In this document: one piece after another, positions 8,883 through 18,415 of the stretch
Numbering within the stretch: position 1 is the first letter of the stretch
How the letters are laid out: each line of letters begins with the position of its first letter
Assembly (NCBI GenBank): GCA_965224205.1
Contig: CBDCYN010000009.1
Location: 377,566 to 441,565, forward strand
Direction of reading: 5' to 3'
Length of the DNA: 64,000 nucleotides
DNA from: CBDCYN01 sp965224205
GTDB taxonomy: Bacteria > Planctomycetota > Phycisphaerae > Phycisphaerales > Phycisphaeraceae
Translations under genes and position numbers: made by a program
The notes under the pieces: model-generated
Seen by the model: only the letters and a program-made list of their open reading frames with translations
What the model was told of the DNA's origin: nothing
Database searches by the model: none

Positions 8883-10061
8883 GTGCCGCTAACGATGAGA
8901 ACCAACACCCGAAAACACGCTGACTCGGTGCTGATCACGGTCTTTATCGCGTGTCTTAGCCTGCCCATCGCGGATAAACTGATCGGGCTCGATCCGGCGA
9001 AGCCACGCGTTGAGAACCGCCGGCTGGCTGACCTGCCCACGATCCGCCTCTCGCGTGAGGCCCTGATGAATCTGCCCACGGCCTACAAGCGCTATCTAGA
9101 GGACCGGTTCGGGTTCCGCAACAGCCTGATCCGCTGGCACGGGGTCATGAACGCCCAGTGGATGGGGGTATCGCCCAACAGCCGGGTCTTGCTGGGCAAG
9201 GAAGGGTGGCTGTTTCTAACCGACGAGGGGGTGGTCGACGACCATCGCGGGGCTAATCCTTTGTCTCAGGAAGATCTCGATCAGTGGTTGGAAACGGTTG
9301 AGGCCCGCAGCGCTTGGCTGGCCTCGAAAGGGATCAGGTTCATGATCGTGTTTGTTCCCAACAAGCACACGATCTACCACGAATACCTACCCGATTCGGT
9401 CAACCGCGTCGGGGATTCGACCCGCCTCGATCAGCTCGTGGGCTATCTGCGCGCTCATAGCGGGGTACCGATCGTCGATACCCGCCCCGCCCTGCTAGCC
9501 CAGAAGCACCGTTACCGGCTCTACCAGCAGACGGATACCCACTGGAACGAGGTCGGGGCGTACTTCGCGTACCGACCGATCGTCCCTGTGCTCAACCGGT
9601 GGTTCGACACAGGACCCGCCCCGGATCTGACGGATCTCACCCTCACCCCGGTCGAATCCGTCGGTGGGGATCTGGCGGGGATCATCGGCCTGCGCGACGC
9701 GATGCCGGATACGTGGCTGTTTCTCCACGCTTATAGCCCGCAGGAAGTGCAGGAGAAAATCCACATCAAGATGCCTGAAACGATCGTGACCGAAAAACCC
9801 GACAAGTCGCTGCCACGAGGTGTGATTTTCCGTGATTCCTTTGCCGAAGCCCTTCGTCCGTTCTTCGCGAGGCATTTCAGCCGGGTGGTGTATTCTAGTC
9901 GACACACGTTCGACCTGGAGCTGATCGAACGTGAGGATCCCGACATCGTGATCCATGAGATCCTCGAACGGATCCTCATGCGGCCCCCGCCTCGCCCTGA
10001 AAAGGGGATCGAGGATCAGGCCCTAAGCGCGCGCACGAGCCGCGTCGTGTCTCCAGAATAG
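8883..10061 (+). CDS. AlgJ/AlgX-like SGNH-type polysaccharide O-acetyltransferase
   Basis: A probable periplasmic partner of the preceding MBOAT protein that places acetyl groups on the glycan. It has an N-terminal hydrophobic anchor, NRRLADLPTI and EDRFGFRNSLIRWH as in AlgJ/AlgX, SRVLLGKEGWLFL near residue 100, the catalytic TDTHWNEVGAYFAY near residue 215 (Asp-His pair) and VIFRDSFAEALRPFF, the block with the nucleophilic serine. About 392 residues, normal for the family. GTG at 8883 is preferred because AGG lies eight bases upstream; an ATG four codons in (8895) has no such site. The C-terminal 30 residues are poorly hydrophobic and unrelated to known motifs. Confidence 0.88.
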   Translation: MPLTMRTNTRKHADSVLITVFIACLSLPIADKLIGLDPAKPRVENRRLADLPTIRLSREALMNLPTAYKRYLEDRFGFRNSLIRWHGVMNAQWMGVSPNSRVLLGKEGWLFLTDEGVVDDHRGANPLSQEDLDQWLETVEARSAWLASKGIRFMIVFVPNKHTIYHEYLPDSVNRVGDSTRLDQLVGYLRAHSGVPIVDTRPALLAQKHRYRLYQQTDTHWNEVGAYFAYRPIVPVLNRWFDTGPAPDLTDLTLTPVESVGGDLAGIIGLRDAMPDTWLFLHAYSPQEVQEKIHIKMPETIVTEKPDKSLPRGVIFRDSFAEALRPFFARHFSRVVYSSRHTFDLELIEREDPDIVIHEILERILMRPPPRPEKGIEDQALSARTSRVVSPE

Positions 10062-10356
10062 AGTCTTGTCAAGGGTGAGAGTGCGAGGAATTCGCAGGCT
10101 GGCAGCTCGCAGCTGAGAGCGATCAGAAAAACCCTCTCGGACCAAGCACTAAACCATCAGCGAAGCCCTACACCACGGGGATAGACGGCCAGGACACCGA
10201 CGGCACCGGGCCGACGACACTTAGGGCTGCTCCGATCAAGGCCTGACCCGGTTCGTGAGCCTACCCGTGCACCGGGCCCAGCCGTCTATCCTCACGGCGT
10301 TCGCGCCTGTGATGTTGGCGAATATACCACTGGGCAGGCAATCTCAGCAAGCGGAC

Positions 10357-10385
10357 TTGGCGAACGCCATCAGATCGCCTATTAT
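10357..10385 (+). promoter_or_regulatory. Candidate sigma-70 promoter for the PIN-TRAM gene
   Basis: TTGGCG (10357-10362), 17-base spacer, TATTAT (10380-10385). It predicts a start of transcription near 10392 and so supports the ATG at 10450 over in-frame starts further upstream. Confidence 0.5.
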
Positions 10386-10449
10386 GGTTATGGCAGGGGA
10401 GAACGTACTCACATCCGAACGTTCACCTTATTCACGGGGCACTTCTGCC

Positions 10450-11631
10450 ATGGTCTTATTCATCTTACGAGGCGTTTTCATCCTGCTGGCGGCATCGGTC
10501 ACGGTGCTGTATGTGATTGCTTTCCAAGAAGATCAGGGGGTCGATTTCTACCCGATCCTCCTGATGATCGGTCTGACACTGGCGGCGGCCGGGGCGATCG
10601 TGTGCTCGGACGTCTATTACAATAAAAAGAAACTATCTTCGGTCTCGGGGGTGTTCCTGGGTCTGGTTGCGGGATTGGTCGCGGCGTATGCGTTGAGCTT
10701 CGTCGTCGACCTGATCGGGCGGCTGATGGCCCCGATGGACCCGACCCGGCAGATTGCGTTCTACAACCTGCTCGAAGGGGCGAAGGTGATTATTGGGCTC
10801 ATGACGTGCTACATCGGCATCTCCATGGTGCTCCAGACCAAAGACGACTTCCGGTTCGTGATCCCTTACGTGGAGTTCACGAAGCAGATCCGTGGCCAGC
10901 GACCGATCCTGCTCGACACGAGCGTGATCATCGACGGGCGGGTCCTAGATATTGTCGAGACGCGGGTGCTCCAGGGATTGATGGTGGTCCCCAAATTCGT
11001 CCTCCACGAGCTTCAGCAGGTCGCCGACTCGACGGATAAGCTCCGCCGGGCTCGCGGGCGGCGGGGACTGGACGTGCTCAACAAGCTCCAGCACCACGAT
11101 GCGGTGGACTTAAGCATCGAGGACGCCGACGCCGAGGGCCCCACCGTCGACCAGAAGCTGATCTCCCTGGCCCAGCGGATACAAGCCCGGGTGATGACCA
11201 ACGACTTCAACCTCAACAAGATCGCCGCGGTCCGGGGGGTGGAGGTGATCAACCTCAACGACCTGGCCAAGGCGATGCAGCCGACGGTGCTCCCGGGTGA
11301 ATCGCTGGTTGTGAACATCATCAAACCCGGCGAATCGTCAACCCAGGGTGTGGGCTACATGGATGATGGGACGATGGTCGTCGTAGAAAGCGCCCGACAC
11401 CTGATCGGCCAACAGGTTGACGCCGTGGTCACCAGCATGCTCCAGACCTCCGCCGGGCGGATGGTCTTCTGCCGAACCGCGAGCGGCGGCGCCGAGCACC
11501 CCGAGGTGTCCGAAGCCCACAAAAAGCGACAGACCAAGCCGGTCGTCAAGCCCGAGGCGGTCAAGCAGGTGAAGAAGTCCAATAAGAATTCGGGGAACCG
11601 CCCCGCCTCAGCCGATACAATTCCGCTTTAG
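10450..11631 (+). CDS. PIN-TRAM domain membrane protein, YacL-like
   Basis: About 393 residues. The N-terminal 130 residues hold four hydrophobic segments; then a PIN (VapC-like nuclease fold) domain opens with LLDTSVIIDGRVLDI (first acidic residue near 155) and continues through FVLHELQQVADS and VDQKLISLAQR...VMTNDFNLNKIA. A TRAM-like RNA-binding segment follows near residues 280-345 (GESLVVNIIKPGESSTQGVGYMDDGTMVVVE shortened here), then a lysine-rich tail. This is the layout of Bacillus YacL and its relatives, predicted membrane-bound RNases of unclear target. An in-frame GTG at 10255 is open, but the promoter-like pair at 10357-10385 and the family's membrane start favour 10450. It stands alone between intergenic regions. 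Confidence 0.85.
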   Translation: MVLFILRGVFILLAASVTVLYVIAFQEDQGVDFYPILLMIGLTLAAAGAIVCSDVYYNKKKLSSVSGVFLGLVAGLVAAYALSFVVDLIGRLMAPMDPTRQIAFYNLLEGAKVIIGLMTCYIGISMVLQTKDDFRFVIPYVEFTKQIRGQRPILLDTSVIIDGRVLDIVETRVLQGLMVVPKFVLHELQQVADSTDKLRRARGRRGLDVLNKLQHHDAVDLSIEDADAEGPTVDQKLISLAQRIQARVMTNDFNLNKIAAVRGVEVINLNDLAKAMQPTVLPGESLVVNIIKPGESSTQGVGYMDDGTMVVVESARHLIGQQVDAVVTSMLQTSAGRMVFCRTASGGAEHPEVSEAHKKRQTKPVVKPEAVKQVKKSNKNSGNRPASADTIPL

Positions 11632-11746
11632 TCGTGAATCACAGCGGGAATGGCAACGGCGGTGGGTTGGCTAGGGGCGATCCGCGCGGTACTCTTCTTT
11701 GATCCCTGCGGGACCGACGACCCGCCGCCAGAGACTTAACCTTCAC

Positions 11747-11852
11747 ATATACACATCGTGTATCAAAGGACCACGTCGGTGATGTATAGGGCACCGAAGA
11801 TTTCCTTGCCGAATACACGAATCAAGCCGTATTTTCATCCGGGATCGGTATA
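11747..11852 (+). repeat. Dispersed dyad-bearing repeat, copy 2
   Basis: Dyad ATACAC-ATC-GTGTAT at 11749-11763, then 'caaaggaccacgtcgg', 'ccgaagattt', 'cttgccgaatacacgaa' and 'ccgtattttcatccgggat'. In this copy both dyad arms differ from the other copies by one paired change (G-C to A-T), so pairing is kept. It ends five bases before the phosphoesterase ATG, so it forms most of that gene's leader. Confidence 0.75.
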
Positions 11853-11856
11853 ACGC

Positions 11857-12345
11857 ATGAAAATCGGGGTCATCAGTGACACGCACGACCGTTTACCCAC
11901 GTTCCGTCGGGCGGTGGCGATGTTCCGCCGGCTGGGCGTTGAGGCGATCTTCCATGCTGGGGATTACGTCGCCCCGTTCGCGGCGAAGCTGATCGCCCCG
12001 GATGTCCTGCCGATCCCGCTGTACTGCGTTTACGGCAACAACGACGGTGAGCGGGCGGGTTTGAAGAAAATACTACCCAGGGTCGTGGACGGCCCGCTCA
12101 CCGTGCAGCTGGCGGGGCACACAATCGTGATGCACCACTTCATCGATTGGCTTGAACCCAAGCACATGAGCCCCGCTGACATCGTGATCACCGGTCACAC
12201 CCACGAGATCGTCAACGAGCACCGCGACGGCAAGCTGTACCTCAACCCCGGCGAGTGCTGCGGCTGGGTCAACGATCGGTGCACCGTGGCCCTGCTGGAC
12301 CTGACGAGCCTCAAAGCGGATATCGTCGACGTCGACGGATCATGA
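11857..12345 (+). CDS. YfcE/MJ0936-type metallophosphoesterase
   Basis: A compact calcineurin-like phosphodiesterase of 162 residues with all the metal-binding blocks: ISDTHD at the N-terminus, HAGDYV, YGNNDG, ITGHTHE and YLNPGE. The family hydrolyses phosphodiesters with two metal ions; natural substrates are largely unknown. Cytoplasmic, no signal peptide. Its leader is occupied by a copy of the dispersed repeat. The next gene starts 92 bases downstream on the same strand. Confidence 0.9.
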   Translation: MKIGVISDTHDRLPTFRRAVAMFRRLGVEAIFHAGDYVAPFAAKLIAPDVLPIPLYCVYGNNDGERAGLKKILPRVVDGPLTVQLAGHTIVMHHFIDWLEPKHMSPADIVITGHTHEIVNEHRDGKLYLNPGECCGWVNDRCTVALLDLTSLKADIVDVDGS

Positions 12346-12437
12346 GAAACCCGCAACGCCATGGCTGACGGCAACGGGTGACAAGCCAGTTACGCCTTTA
12401 TCCGCCCCAAGTGGCGTCGCCGCGCTGATCGTAGACA

Positions 12438-13901
12438 ATGTCAGGTATGACCCGACCGATCCATTCCGCAGGGGTTCTATGCCGCCACTCCGGCTGGCTG
12501 TGGGGCATAGCCCTCGTCACGCTGGTGGGTTGTGTCCAGCTCAAGCCCAACCCGTATCTGGCTTCGATCTACGAAACCCCGGCCCAGCACAACCGGCCAG
12601 ATCGCAACCCGGTGATCGTCATCCCGGGCATCCTGGGCACGACTTTGGTGTACCCCCAGACGCAAACGATGGTCTGGGGGGCATTCGGGGGTGATTCGGT
12701 CAACCCCGAACGGCCCGACGGGGCTCGTATGCTTGCCCTGCCGATGGGAGTGGGGCGCCCGTTCAAATCACTCAAAGATTCGGTGATTCCCGACGGGGCG
12801 CTGGAGCGGTTCCAGGTGAGCCTCTGGGGGCTGCCGGTGTTCCTCAACGCCTATGTCCATATCCTCTCGACCCTCGGGTCGGGCGGGTTCATCGACGAGC
12901 AGCTGGTCAAGGCCAACGCCCTCGACTACGGCGACGACCACTTCACCTGCTTCCAATTCGATTATGACTGGCGACGCGACAACGTCGAGAACGCCAAACG
13001 CCTGCACGGGTTTATCGAAGAGAAGAAGACCCAGGTCCAGGAAGAGATCCAACGCCGATTCGAAATCGAGGATTACGACGTGAAGTTCGACATCGTCGCC
13101 CACTCGATGGGCGGGCTGATCACCCGGTACTACCTCCGGTACGGGGCCAAGGACCTGCCGGCCGACGGCTCGAACCCCACGGTCACCTGGGCGGGGGCGG
13201 AGCACGTGAGCCGGGCGATCCTCGTGGGCACCCCCAACGCCGGGTCCCAGAACGCCCTGTACCAGCTGGTCCACGGGACCCGGTTCGCGATGTTCCTGCC
13301 GGGGGTAGCTCCCGCAATCCTTGGGACGATGCCGTCGGTTTATCAACTGATGCCTCGAGGGCGGCACAAGACCGTCACGAACGACGAGACCGGTGAACCG
13401 CTGGAGGATCTATTCGACCCATCGGTGTGGCAGAAGATGCGCTGGGGCTTGGCGTCGCAAGACCAGGACGAGGTGTTGGCGATGCTGTTACCCGCAGTCA
13501 AAGACCCGACCGCACGGCGCAAGATTGCGTTGGACCACCAGCGCAAGTGCCTGTTGCGGGCTCGACAGTTCACCGAGGCTCTGGATACGCCGGTTTCTCC
13601 GCCAGACGGTCTGGAGTTGTACCTCTTCGCCGGCGACGCCGAGCCGACCGCCTCGCACGCGCGGTTCGATCCGGCAACCGGCAAGCTGTGGATCAGCGGC
13701 ACCAGCCCCGGTGACGGCACGGTGACCCGCGATAGCGCCACGATGGACGAACGTTTAGGTCGACCTTGGACACCGCGTCTCCAAAGCCCGGTCCACTGGC
13801 GGCAGGTCTTCTTCATCTTCAACGACCACCTGGGGATGACCCAGGACGACGCCTTTTCGGACAATGTCTTGTACCTGCTGCTGGAAGATTCACGTCAATA
13901 G
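12438..13901 (+). CDS. LCAT-like alpha/beta-hydrolase lipoprotein
   Basis: About 487 residues. The N-terminus has a hydrophobic stretch ending in LVGC, a lipobox, so the protein is probably an envelope lipoprotein. The catalytic domain opens with VIVIPGILGT, as in lecithin:cholesterol acyltransferases and related phospholipases, has the nucleophile elbow VAHSMGGL near residue 220, the SRAILVGTPNAGS block after it, and a likely catalytic histidine in FNDHLGMTQDD near residue 462. Expected activity is lipase or acyltransferase on envelope or exogenous lipids. ATG 12438 and ATG 12447 are both possible. No clear operon partner. Confidence 0.87.
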   Translation: MSGMTRPIHSAGVLCRHSGWLWGIALVTLVGCVQLKPNPYLASIYETPAQHNRPDRNPVIVIPGILGTTLVYPQTQTMVWGAFGGDSVNPERPDGARMLALPMGVGRPFKSLKDSVIPDGALERFQVSLWGLPVFLNAYVHILSTLGSGGFIDEQLVKANALDYGDDHFTCFQFDYDWRRDNVENAKRLHGFIEEKKTQVQEEIQRRFEIEDYDVKFDIVAHSMGGLITRYYLRYGAKDLPADGSNPTVTWAGAEHVSRAILVGTPNAGSQNALYQLVHGTRFAMFLPGVAPAILGTMPSVYQLMPRGRHKTVTNDETGEPLEDLFDPSVWQKMRWGLASQDQDEVLAMLLPAVKDPTARRKIALDHQRKCLLRARQFTEALDTPVSPPDGLELYLFAGDAEPTASHARFDPATGKLWISGTSPGDGTVTRDSATMDERLGRPWTPRLQSPVHWRQVFFIFNDHLGMTQDDAFSDNVLYLLLEDSRQ

Positions 13902-14106
13902 TCGATGGCCCGCGGAAAATCGACGCTTCATCCCGCGAGTTGGGCGATGCTTAGGACGGGGCTTCGTTGGCCACGGGTTTGAAGGATGGTCACAGGCCGG
14001 TAAAGTACCTCCTCAAAGGCCCGGTTCAAACCTGGTCATGACAGAGCTACGCTCTGCGTGCCGGCCGCGTTGGGCCGGTGCAACGAGATGATCTGGAGCT
14101 GACCAC

Positions 14107-15210
14107 ATGAAGATTAAGTCGGATCTCAGCTGGCCCCGCATCGGTCCCGGGCTGGTGTTGTGTTACTTCTTCTTGTCGGGCTGCTCCCTGTGGACCGGGT
14201 CGGCGTTCGAAGAAGAAAAGAAACCGCCGTATACCCTGATCGAGGCCGATGACTACACCGATTACACCGCGGCCCACCCCGCGGTGGTGAACAAAGAAAC
14301 GGTTACCCTCCCGGTCGAGCCTAGCCAAGCCCCCCCGGCGGATTATGTCCTGGGCCCTAACGATATCCTGCACATCAACGTGTTCGGCCAGCCGGAGCTA
14401 GGCAGCCCCATGGTGCCCGGGTCACGGCCGCTGGGCTCGCGGGTCGACGGCAACGGCAACATCCAGCTGCCGATGGTCAATACCATCCAGGTCACGGGGT
14501 TAACCGTCTCGCAGGTCCAGGACAAGCTCCGCGACGCGTTCAAGGAGTACATCGCCAAGCCGTGGGTCGTCGTGGAGGTGCTCGAACACCGCTCCCAGCC
14601 GGTCTATCTCGTGGGCCAGTTCAACAACCCGGGCGTGCAGTACATGGACCGACCCACGAATCTGCTGCGGGCGATCGCTCTGGGCTTGGGTTTAGCCGAA
14701 GACGCGGACATCCGCGGCGCTCGTTTGCTTCGCAACGACCGGATCGTCTCGGTCGATATCTACCGCCTGCTGCGTGAGGGGGCGTTCGACCAGAACGTGT
14801 GGCTCCAACCCAACGACACGGTCTATGTCCCGGACAATAGGGACCAGCAGGTCTACGTCGTGGGCGATGTGAAGGAGGCCGGGGCGATCCCGATGGTCCA
14901 CGGCCGGTTGATGCTCGCTCAGGCCCTGGCCGAGGCCGGCGGCCCGGGTCGGTCGGGCGCCGATTGGCAGCAGATCGGGATCATCCGGTCGCTATCCCCG
15001 ACGCGCGGGGAGATGATTGTCGTGGACCTGGAAAAAATCCTCGAAGGCAAGACCCTGCCTTATCCCCTGCTACCCGGGGATATCGTCTATGTCCCACGCA
15101 CGTCGTTGGGCGAATGGAACGACGCGATCAGCGAGATCCTGCCCAGCCTCCAGCTGATCGGGGCGACCCTCCAGCCGTTCGTGCAGATCCGGTTCCTGAG
15201 CGACGATTAG
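14107..15210 (+). CDS. Wza-like polysaccharide export lipoprotein (Poly_export/SLBB)
   Basis: An outer-membrane polysaccharide export protein of 367 residues. A signal peptide ends in FLSGC (lipobox near residue 24). YVLGPNDILHINVFGQPEL opens the Poly_export domain; two SLBB beta-grasp repeats follow (PVYLVGQFNNPGVQYMDRPTNLLRAIA and YVVGDVKEAGAIPMVHGRLMLAQALA, each shown in part). The start has GGAG nine bases upstream. It is followed by a strong hairpin. It would form the exit pore for the glycan made by the sugar genes in this window, though no Wzc-type kinase is beside it. Confidence 0.92.
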   Translation: MKIKSDLSWPRIGPGLVLCYFFLSGCSLWTGSAFEEEKKPPYTLIEADDYTDYTAAHPAVVNKETVTLPVEPSQAPPADYVLGPNDILHINVFGQPELGSPMVPGSRPLGSRVDGNGNIQLPMVNTIQVTGLTVSQVQDKLRDAFKEYIAKPWVVVEVLEHRSQPVYLVGQFNNPGVQYMDRPTNLLRAIALGLGLAEDADIRGARLLRNDRIVSVDIYRLLREGAFDQNVWLQPNDTVYVPDNRDQQVYVVGDVKEAGAIPMVHGRLMLAQALAEAGGPGRSGADWQQIGIIRSLSPTRGEMIVVDLEKILEGKTLPYPLLPGDIVYVPRTSLGEWNDAISEILPSLQLIGATLQPFVQIRFLSDD

Positions 15211-15313
15211 CGCGGTTTGCGATCGAACGTCGAGACCTCACGTGAAGTTTGTTGGGGATAGGTCTACGGTCATCCCCTCACCAAGGAACGATACACGGGG
15301 GGATGAATTTCAG

Positions 15314-15346
15314 AGAGTATCTATCCATAAGATGGATAGATACTCT
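15314..15346 (+). terminator. Perfect 15-bp hairpin after the export gene
   Basis: Arms 'agagtatctatccat' and its exact complement flank a three-base loop (aag), followed by 'tcttgtttg'. It sits 104 bases after the export lipoprotein stop and before the sulfotransferase. The T-rich trailer fits a rho-independent terminator, but the arms are A/T rich, so a regulatory palindrome is also possible. Confidence 0.6.
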
Positions 15347-15480
15347 TCTTGTTTGTGCCTCGGACCTCGACCGTTTGTAATGTGGGCAAGGGTCACCTCC
15401 ATGTGCTTGGGGTCCATTGGATCTCGGTTGATGTGGCGATTATACATAAGAGCCACCCTTGGCCCGATCATGGATACGAG

Positions 15481-16074
15481 ATGACACCGAACCTCGGCGA
15501 AAACACGGTCATCGTCACCGGCTTACCTCGCTCAGGCACCTCGATGATGATGCAGATGCTCCACACTGGCGGCCTGCCGGTGCTTACCGACACCCTACGC
15601 ACCGCCGACCCCGACAACCCCAAGGGGTACTTCGAGTATGAACCGGTCAAGAAGATCAAGACCGATCGGTCTTGGCTCGATCTGGCGCGCGGCAAGGCCG
15701 TGAAGATGGTCCATCTCTTGCTCTACGACCTCCCGGCCGACCGGTCTTACCAGGTGATCCTGATGCGGCGAAACATTGACGAGATCCTCGCCTCGCAGAC
15801 AGCGATGCTCCAACGCATGGGCAAGAAAGGCGCCGCCCTGCCCGCCGATCAGCTCGCCGCCACGTTCACCCAGCAGCTCGACAAAGCGCAGCGATGGTTA
15901 GACGACCAGGTTCATATCAATGCCATCGTGATCCACCATCACGACATCTTGACTCACCCCCAGGCTCAGGCTTTGCGTATTAGCGACTTTTTGGGTGGCC
16001 AACTCGACGTCAATGCCATGGCCGAAACGGTCGACCCGACGCTATACCGCCAGCGCTTATCGTCAAAGGGGTGA
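15481..16074 (+). CDS. Small sulfotransferase-family protein
   Basis: About 197 residues. The N-terminal VIVTGLPRSGTSMMMQML is the PAPS 5'-phosphosulfate-binding loop of sulfotransferases. Later YQVILMRRNIDEILASQ corresponds to the 3'-phosphate-binding block. Expected role: transfer of sulfate from PAPS to a glycan or small molecule. The open frame begins upstream at 15349, but ATG 15481 puts the binding loop at the usual place. No strong ribosome site is seen. Shorter than typical Stf proteins (250-300), as are many bacterial members of this subfamily. Confidence 0.8.
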   Translation: MTPNLGENTVIVTGLPRSGTSMMMQMLHTGGLPVLTDTLRTADPDNPKGYFEYEPVKKIKTDRSWLDLARGKAVKMVHLLLYDLPADRSYQVILMRRNIDEILASQTAMLQRMGKKGAALPADQLAATFTQQLDKAQRWLDDQVHINAIVIHHHDILTHPQAQALRISDFLGGQLDVNAMAETVDPTLYRQRLSSKG

Positions 16075-16872
16075 CAGATGCATAAGGACTTTCACCGGGA
16101 CAACCCGTGTTTTGCCCCCCCACCAGCCGCATTTGCGGATGCGTGGCACTTTGTCCGCCGCTGGTTGTACAGATTTTTAGCTGTCCCCCGAACCATGCCT
16201 ACAGCGTTTTCTTGATTCATATGGAGCCTTCCTGGATGACGATCGGCCCAAATAACCCGCTGCCTGGCGGTCGTGGCACGCTGTGAAGCTCTAGATGAAC
16301 TTCGAAACCATTCTAAGACGATTCCAATCATATGCGCCGATTTTTCGGATTGAATGTTGAATTAAGTTCGTATTGATGATATTCTATGTACAACCGTTGC
16401 CGGTGAGGATTACCTTACGGGTTTATAAAATCATCACGAGGGCGACGGAGGTGTCACTAGACGCCAGAATAGAGAAGGAGGGAGAGAGAAGGCATTGAGG
16501 TGAAGCATTTCGAGGCAAGATGGATCATATCTAATCATTTTGTAGTGGAGAGGTGGAGCTAGGTTCTGTTTCAGAACTCGTTTTGAGTGTCGTCAGGTGT
16601 GCTGCTGGCTGCTAGCCAACCAGTGTAGCCCGCAAAAAACTCGAGGATTCACACGGGTGGACAAGCCGACAGTGCCCCCCCGATTCACGATTTGATTGAA
16701 ACTCAGGCGGTCTACACCTCGTGGCTGGCTGACCGCTGGCCGTTGATGAGGACAACACAATGATCACCGCGGCCTATTGAATGGAAAACCGTGCATCTTT
16801 CGTTGCGCCACGAGGCGCGTCGTGAACATTTCTACACCAAGCGTGGCCTGATCCACGCAGATCTGAATCTGA
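16075..16872. other. Intergenic stretch with no gene recognised
   Basis: About 800 bases with many stops in all frames. A possible promoter TTGAAT (16357-16362), 17 bases, TATTCT (16380-16385) points right but lies 500 bases before the next gene. No RNA gene or repeat could be recognised. Confidence 0.4.
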
Positions 16873-16884
16873 GGAGGTTTTTCG

Positions 16885-17697
16885 ATGAACGTCATGAACA
16901 AAGGATTTACTTTATTAACTGCGGCCGCGGCGTGCGTGATGACGACCGGGGTGGCGACCGCGGATATCGAGGTCGGGCTACAAGGTTTCGCCTCAACCGA
17001 TGGCGCGGGTGTGACCGGTCGCTACGGGGACGCGGGCCTATTCCTGGGACCCGATTTCAACTACCCGGGTTCAGACACCGGGCCCTACAACAACAAAAAC
17101 GGGTACCGCGAGTTCTTCAACTGGCGGTGGGACAACGTGACCATGAAGATCTTCGACGGGATCGGCGACGGCTCGGCCAATGCCGGTGACGCCCTGATCT
17201 CGGGCACCATGACCCGGATCGTGGACGTGATCGACGGCGTGAACCGTTCGTGGGGGGTCGAGATCAACCTCAGCGGGCTCAAGTACCGCAACTCCGCTGA
17301 CGTCATCTCCAACGCGGTCTACAACGACAACATCCTCGCGGTCTTGGCCACCAACCCCGAGGCAAGCACCGGCTATGGTTACGAGTGGATGAACCTGGAC
17401 CTGACGGTCACCCCTTACCCGGGTTACAGCGGCTCGGTCCCCTCGACCGGTTGGGTCGGCAGTGCCATGCCCTGGCTGGGTCACTATAACGTCGCCGAGC
17501 TGCACCTCGATGCACGGGGGCTGACCTTCGAAGCCTGGTACGAGAATCAATCCCCCACCAAGTGGTACGGCGTGGGGGACACCAAAGCCGACGTGATCCC
17601 GGGAACGATCGTCACCGTGCCGGTCCCGTCCGCGGCCGCGACGGGCCTCGCGGGCATCATCGCACTGGCTGCACGGAAGCTGCGTAAAGGCGCTTGA
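16885..17697 (+). CDS. Secreted protein with PEP-CTERM-like tail
   Basis: About 270 residues with a clear signal peptide (LLTAAAACVMTTGVATAD) and a C-terminal tail VPVPSAAATGLAGIIALAARKLRKG: a proline-serine motif, one hydrophobic helix and a basic end, as in PEP-CTERM/exosortase substrates. The body is rich in Gly, Asn, Tyr and Trp and has no recognised domain. AGGAGG stands a few bases before the ATG at 16885. Likely exported and processed at the envelope, possibly into the matrix. Followed by two hairpins, the second a good terminator. Confidence 0.8.
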   Translation: MNVMNKGFTLLTAAAACVMTTGVATADIEVGLQGFASTDGAGVTGRYGDAGLFLGPDFNYPGSDTGPYNNKNGYREFFNWRWDNVTMKIFDGIGDGSANAGDALISGTMTRIVDVIDGVNRSWGVEINLSGLKYRNSADVISNAVYNDNILAVLATNPEASTGYGYEWMNLDLTVTPYPGYSGSVPSTGWVGSAMPWLGHYNVAELHLDARGLTFEAWYENQSPTKWYGVGDTKADVIPGTIVTVPVPSAAATGLAGIIALAARKLRKGA

Positions 17698-17798
17698 TCG
17701 TCGGATCACCTATCGTTCGCAACAGACGGATTGACCCTTCGATCTAAAGTGGAACACCGGTGGGGTGACCCATCCGCTTCGATCGGCCGGCATACGTA

Positions 17799-17822
17799 TT
17801 CGCGTCCTATCAAGGACGCGAA
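17799..17822 (+). other. Nine-bp hairpin after the PEP-CTERM-like gene
   Basis: Arms ttcgcgtcc / ggacgcgaa with a six-base loop (tatcaa). It lies between the stop codon and the terminator hairpin at 17851. No T run follows, so it may be an mRNA 3'-end stabilising element. Confidence 0.5.
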
Positions 17823-17850
17823 ATGGGCGCGCGGTGATCGAAGCGTCGAT

Positions 17851-17883
17851 AAGCACAGGCCGTCCTTACGGCCTGTGCTTTTG
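17851..17883 (+). terminator. Rho-independent terminator
   Basis: Perfect 13-bp stem (aagcacaggccgt with its complement) with loop cctt and a short T run (cttttg). It ends transcription of the secreted-protein gene at 16885. Confidence 0.8.
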
Positions 17884-18391
17884 TGCGTTATGGTAGTCGT
17901 CGAAGGGTCCTCGAGAGATCACCCATGACCTTATTTCATTGCCCTCAGGGCCCCTTGCCGCCGGGTGCCTTCCGTCCTGGGTCGCCAGTTCCTGGTGTGG
18001 CCGGACAAGGGAATTCTTGACCTATCCATCCCCGGATGACAACACCGCATACTTCGCGTTTACGCGGCAAGACAAACCCGAACCGGCTTAATCCCCCAAG
18101 ACGAGCGGTTTTTTTATACGTGATGCCTACGCTGCCGATCACGGAGATAAAAAATCTTGCTTAAAGCTGGCCCAAAGCGTGAATATATTGTTTCATTACC
18201 TTGGCTGCGTGATCAACAGATGATCCATATCGCAGCGACCACGGCACAACAGCAGCGGCCACGCCGCAGAAGGTGCGAGAAACATATCACGGCAGGTGCC
18301 GGGGGAAACCAAGAAGCATAGGGCCACGCGGACTCGATCGTGCTTGGCGAACCGCCAAGGGTGAAGGGTTGCGCGCGATGATCATGAACGT
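17884..18391. other. Intergenic stretch with no gene recognised
   Basis: About 500 bases without a convincing frame. The right part (18250-18370) is purine-rich and could form local stems near 'ggcaggtgccggggg' and 'cttggcgaaccgccaagg', but no known riboswitch consensus could be matched. Confidence 0.35.
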
Positions 18392-18415
18392 GTGAGGCGA
18401 CACAGGAAACCTAAC

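Noticed and set aside
18250..18370. Purine-rich leader thought to be a riboswitch (c-di-GMP or cobalamin).
   Set aside because: The conserved core bases of those classes could not be matched.
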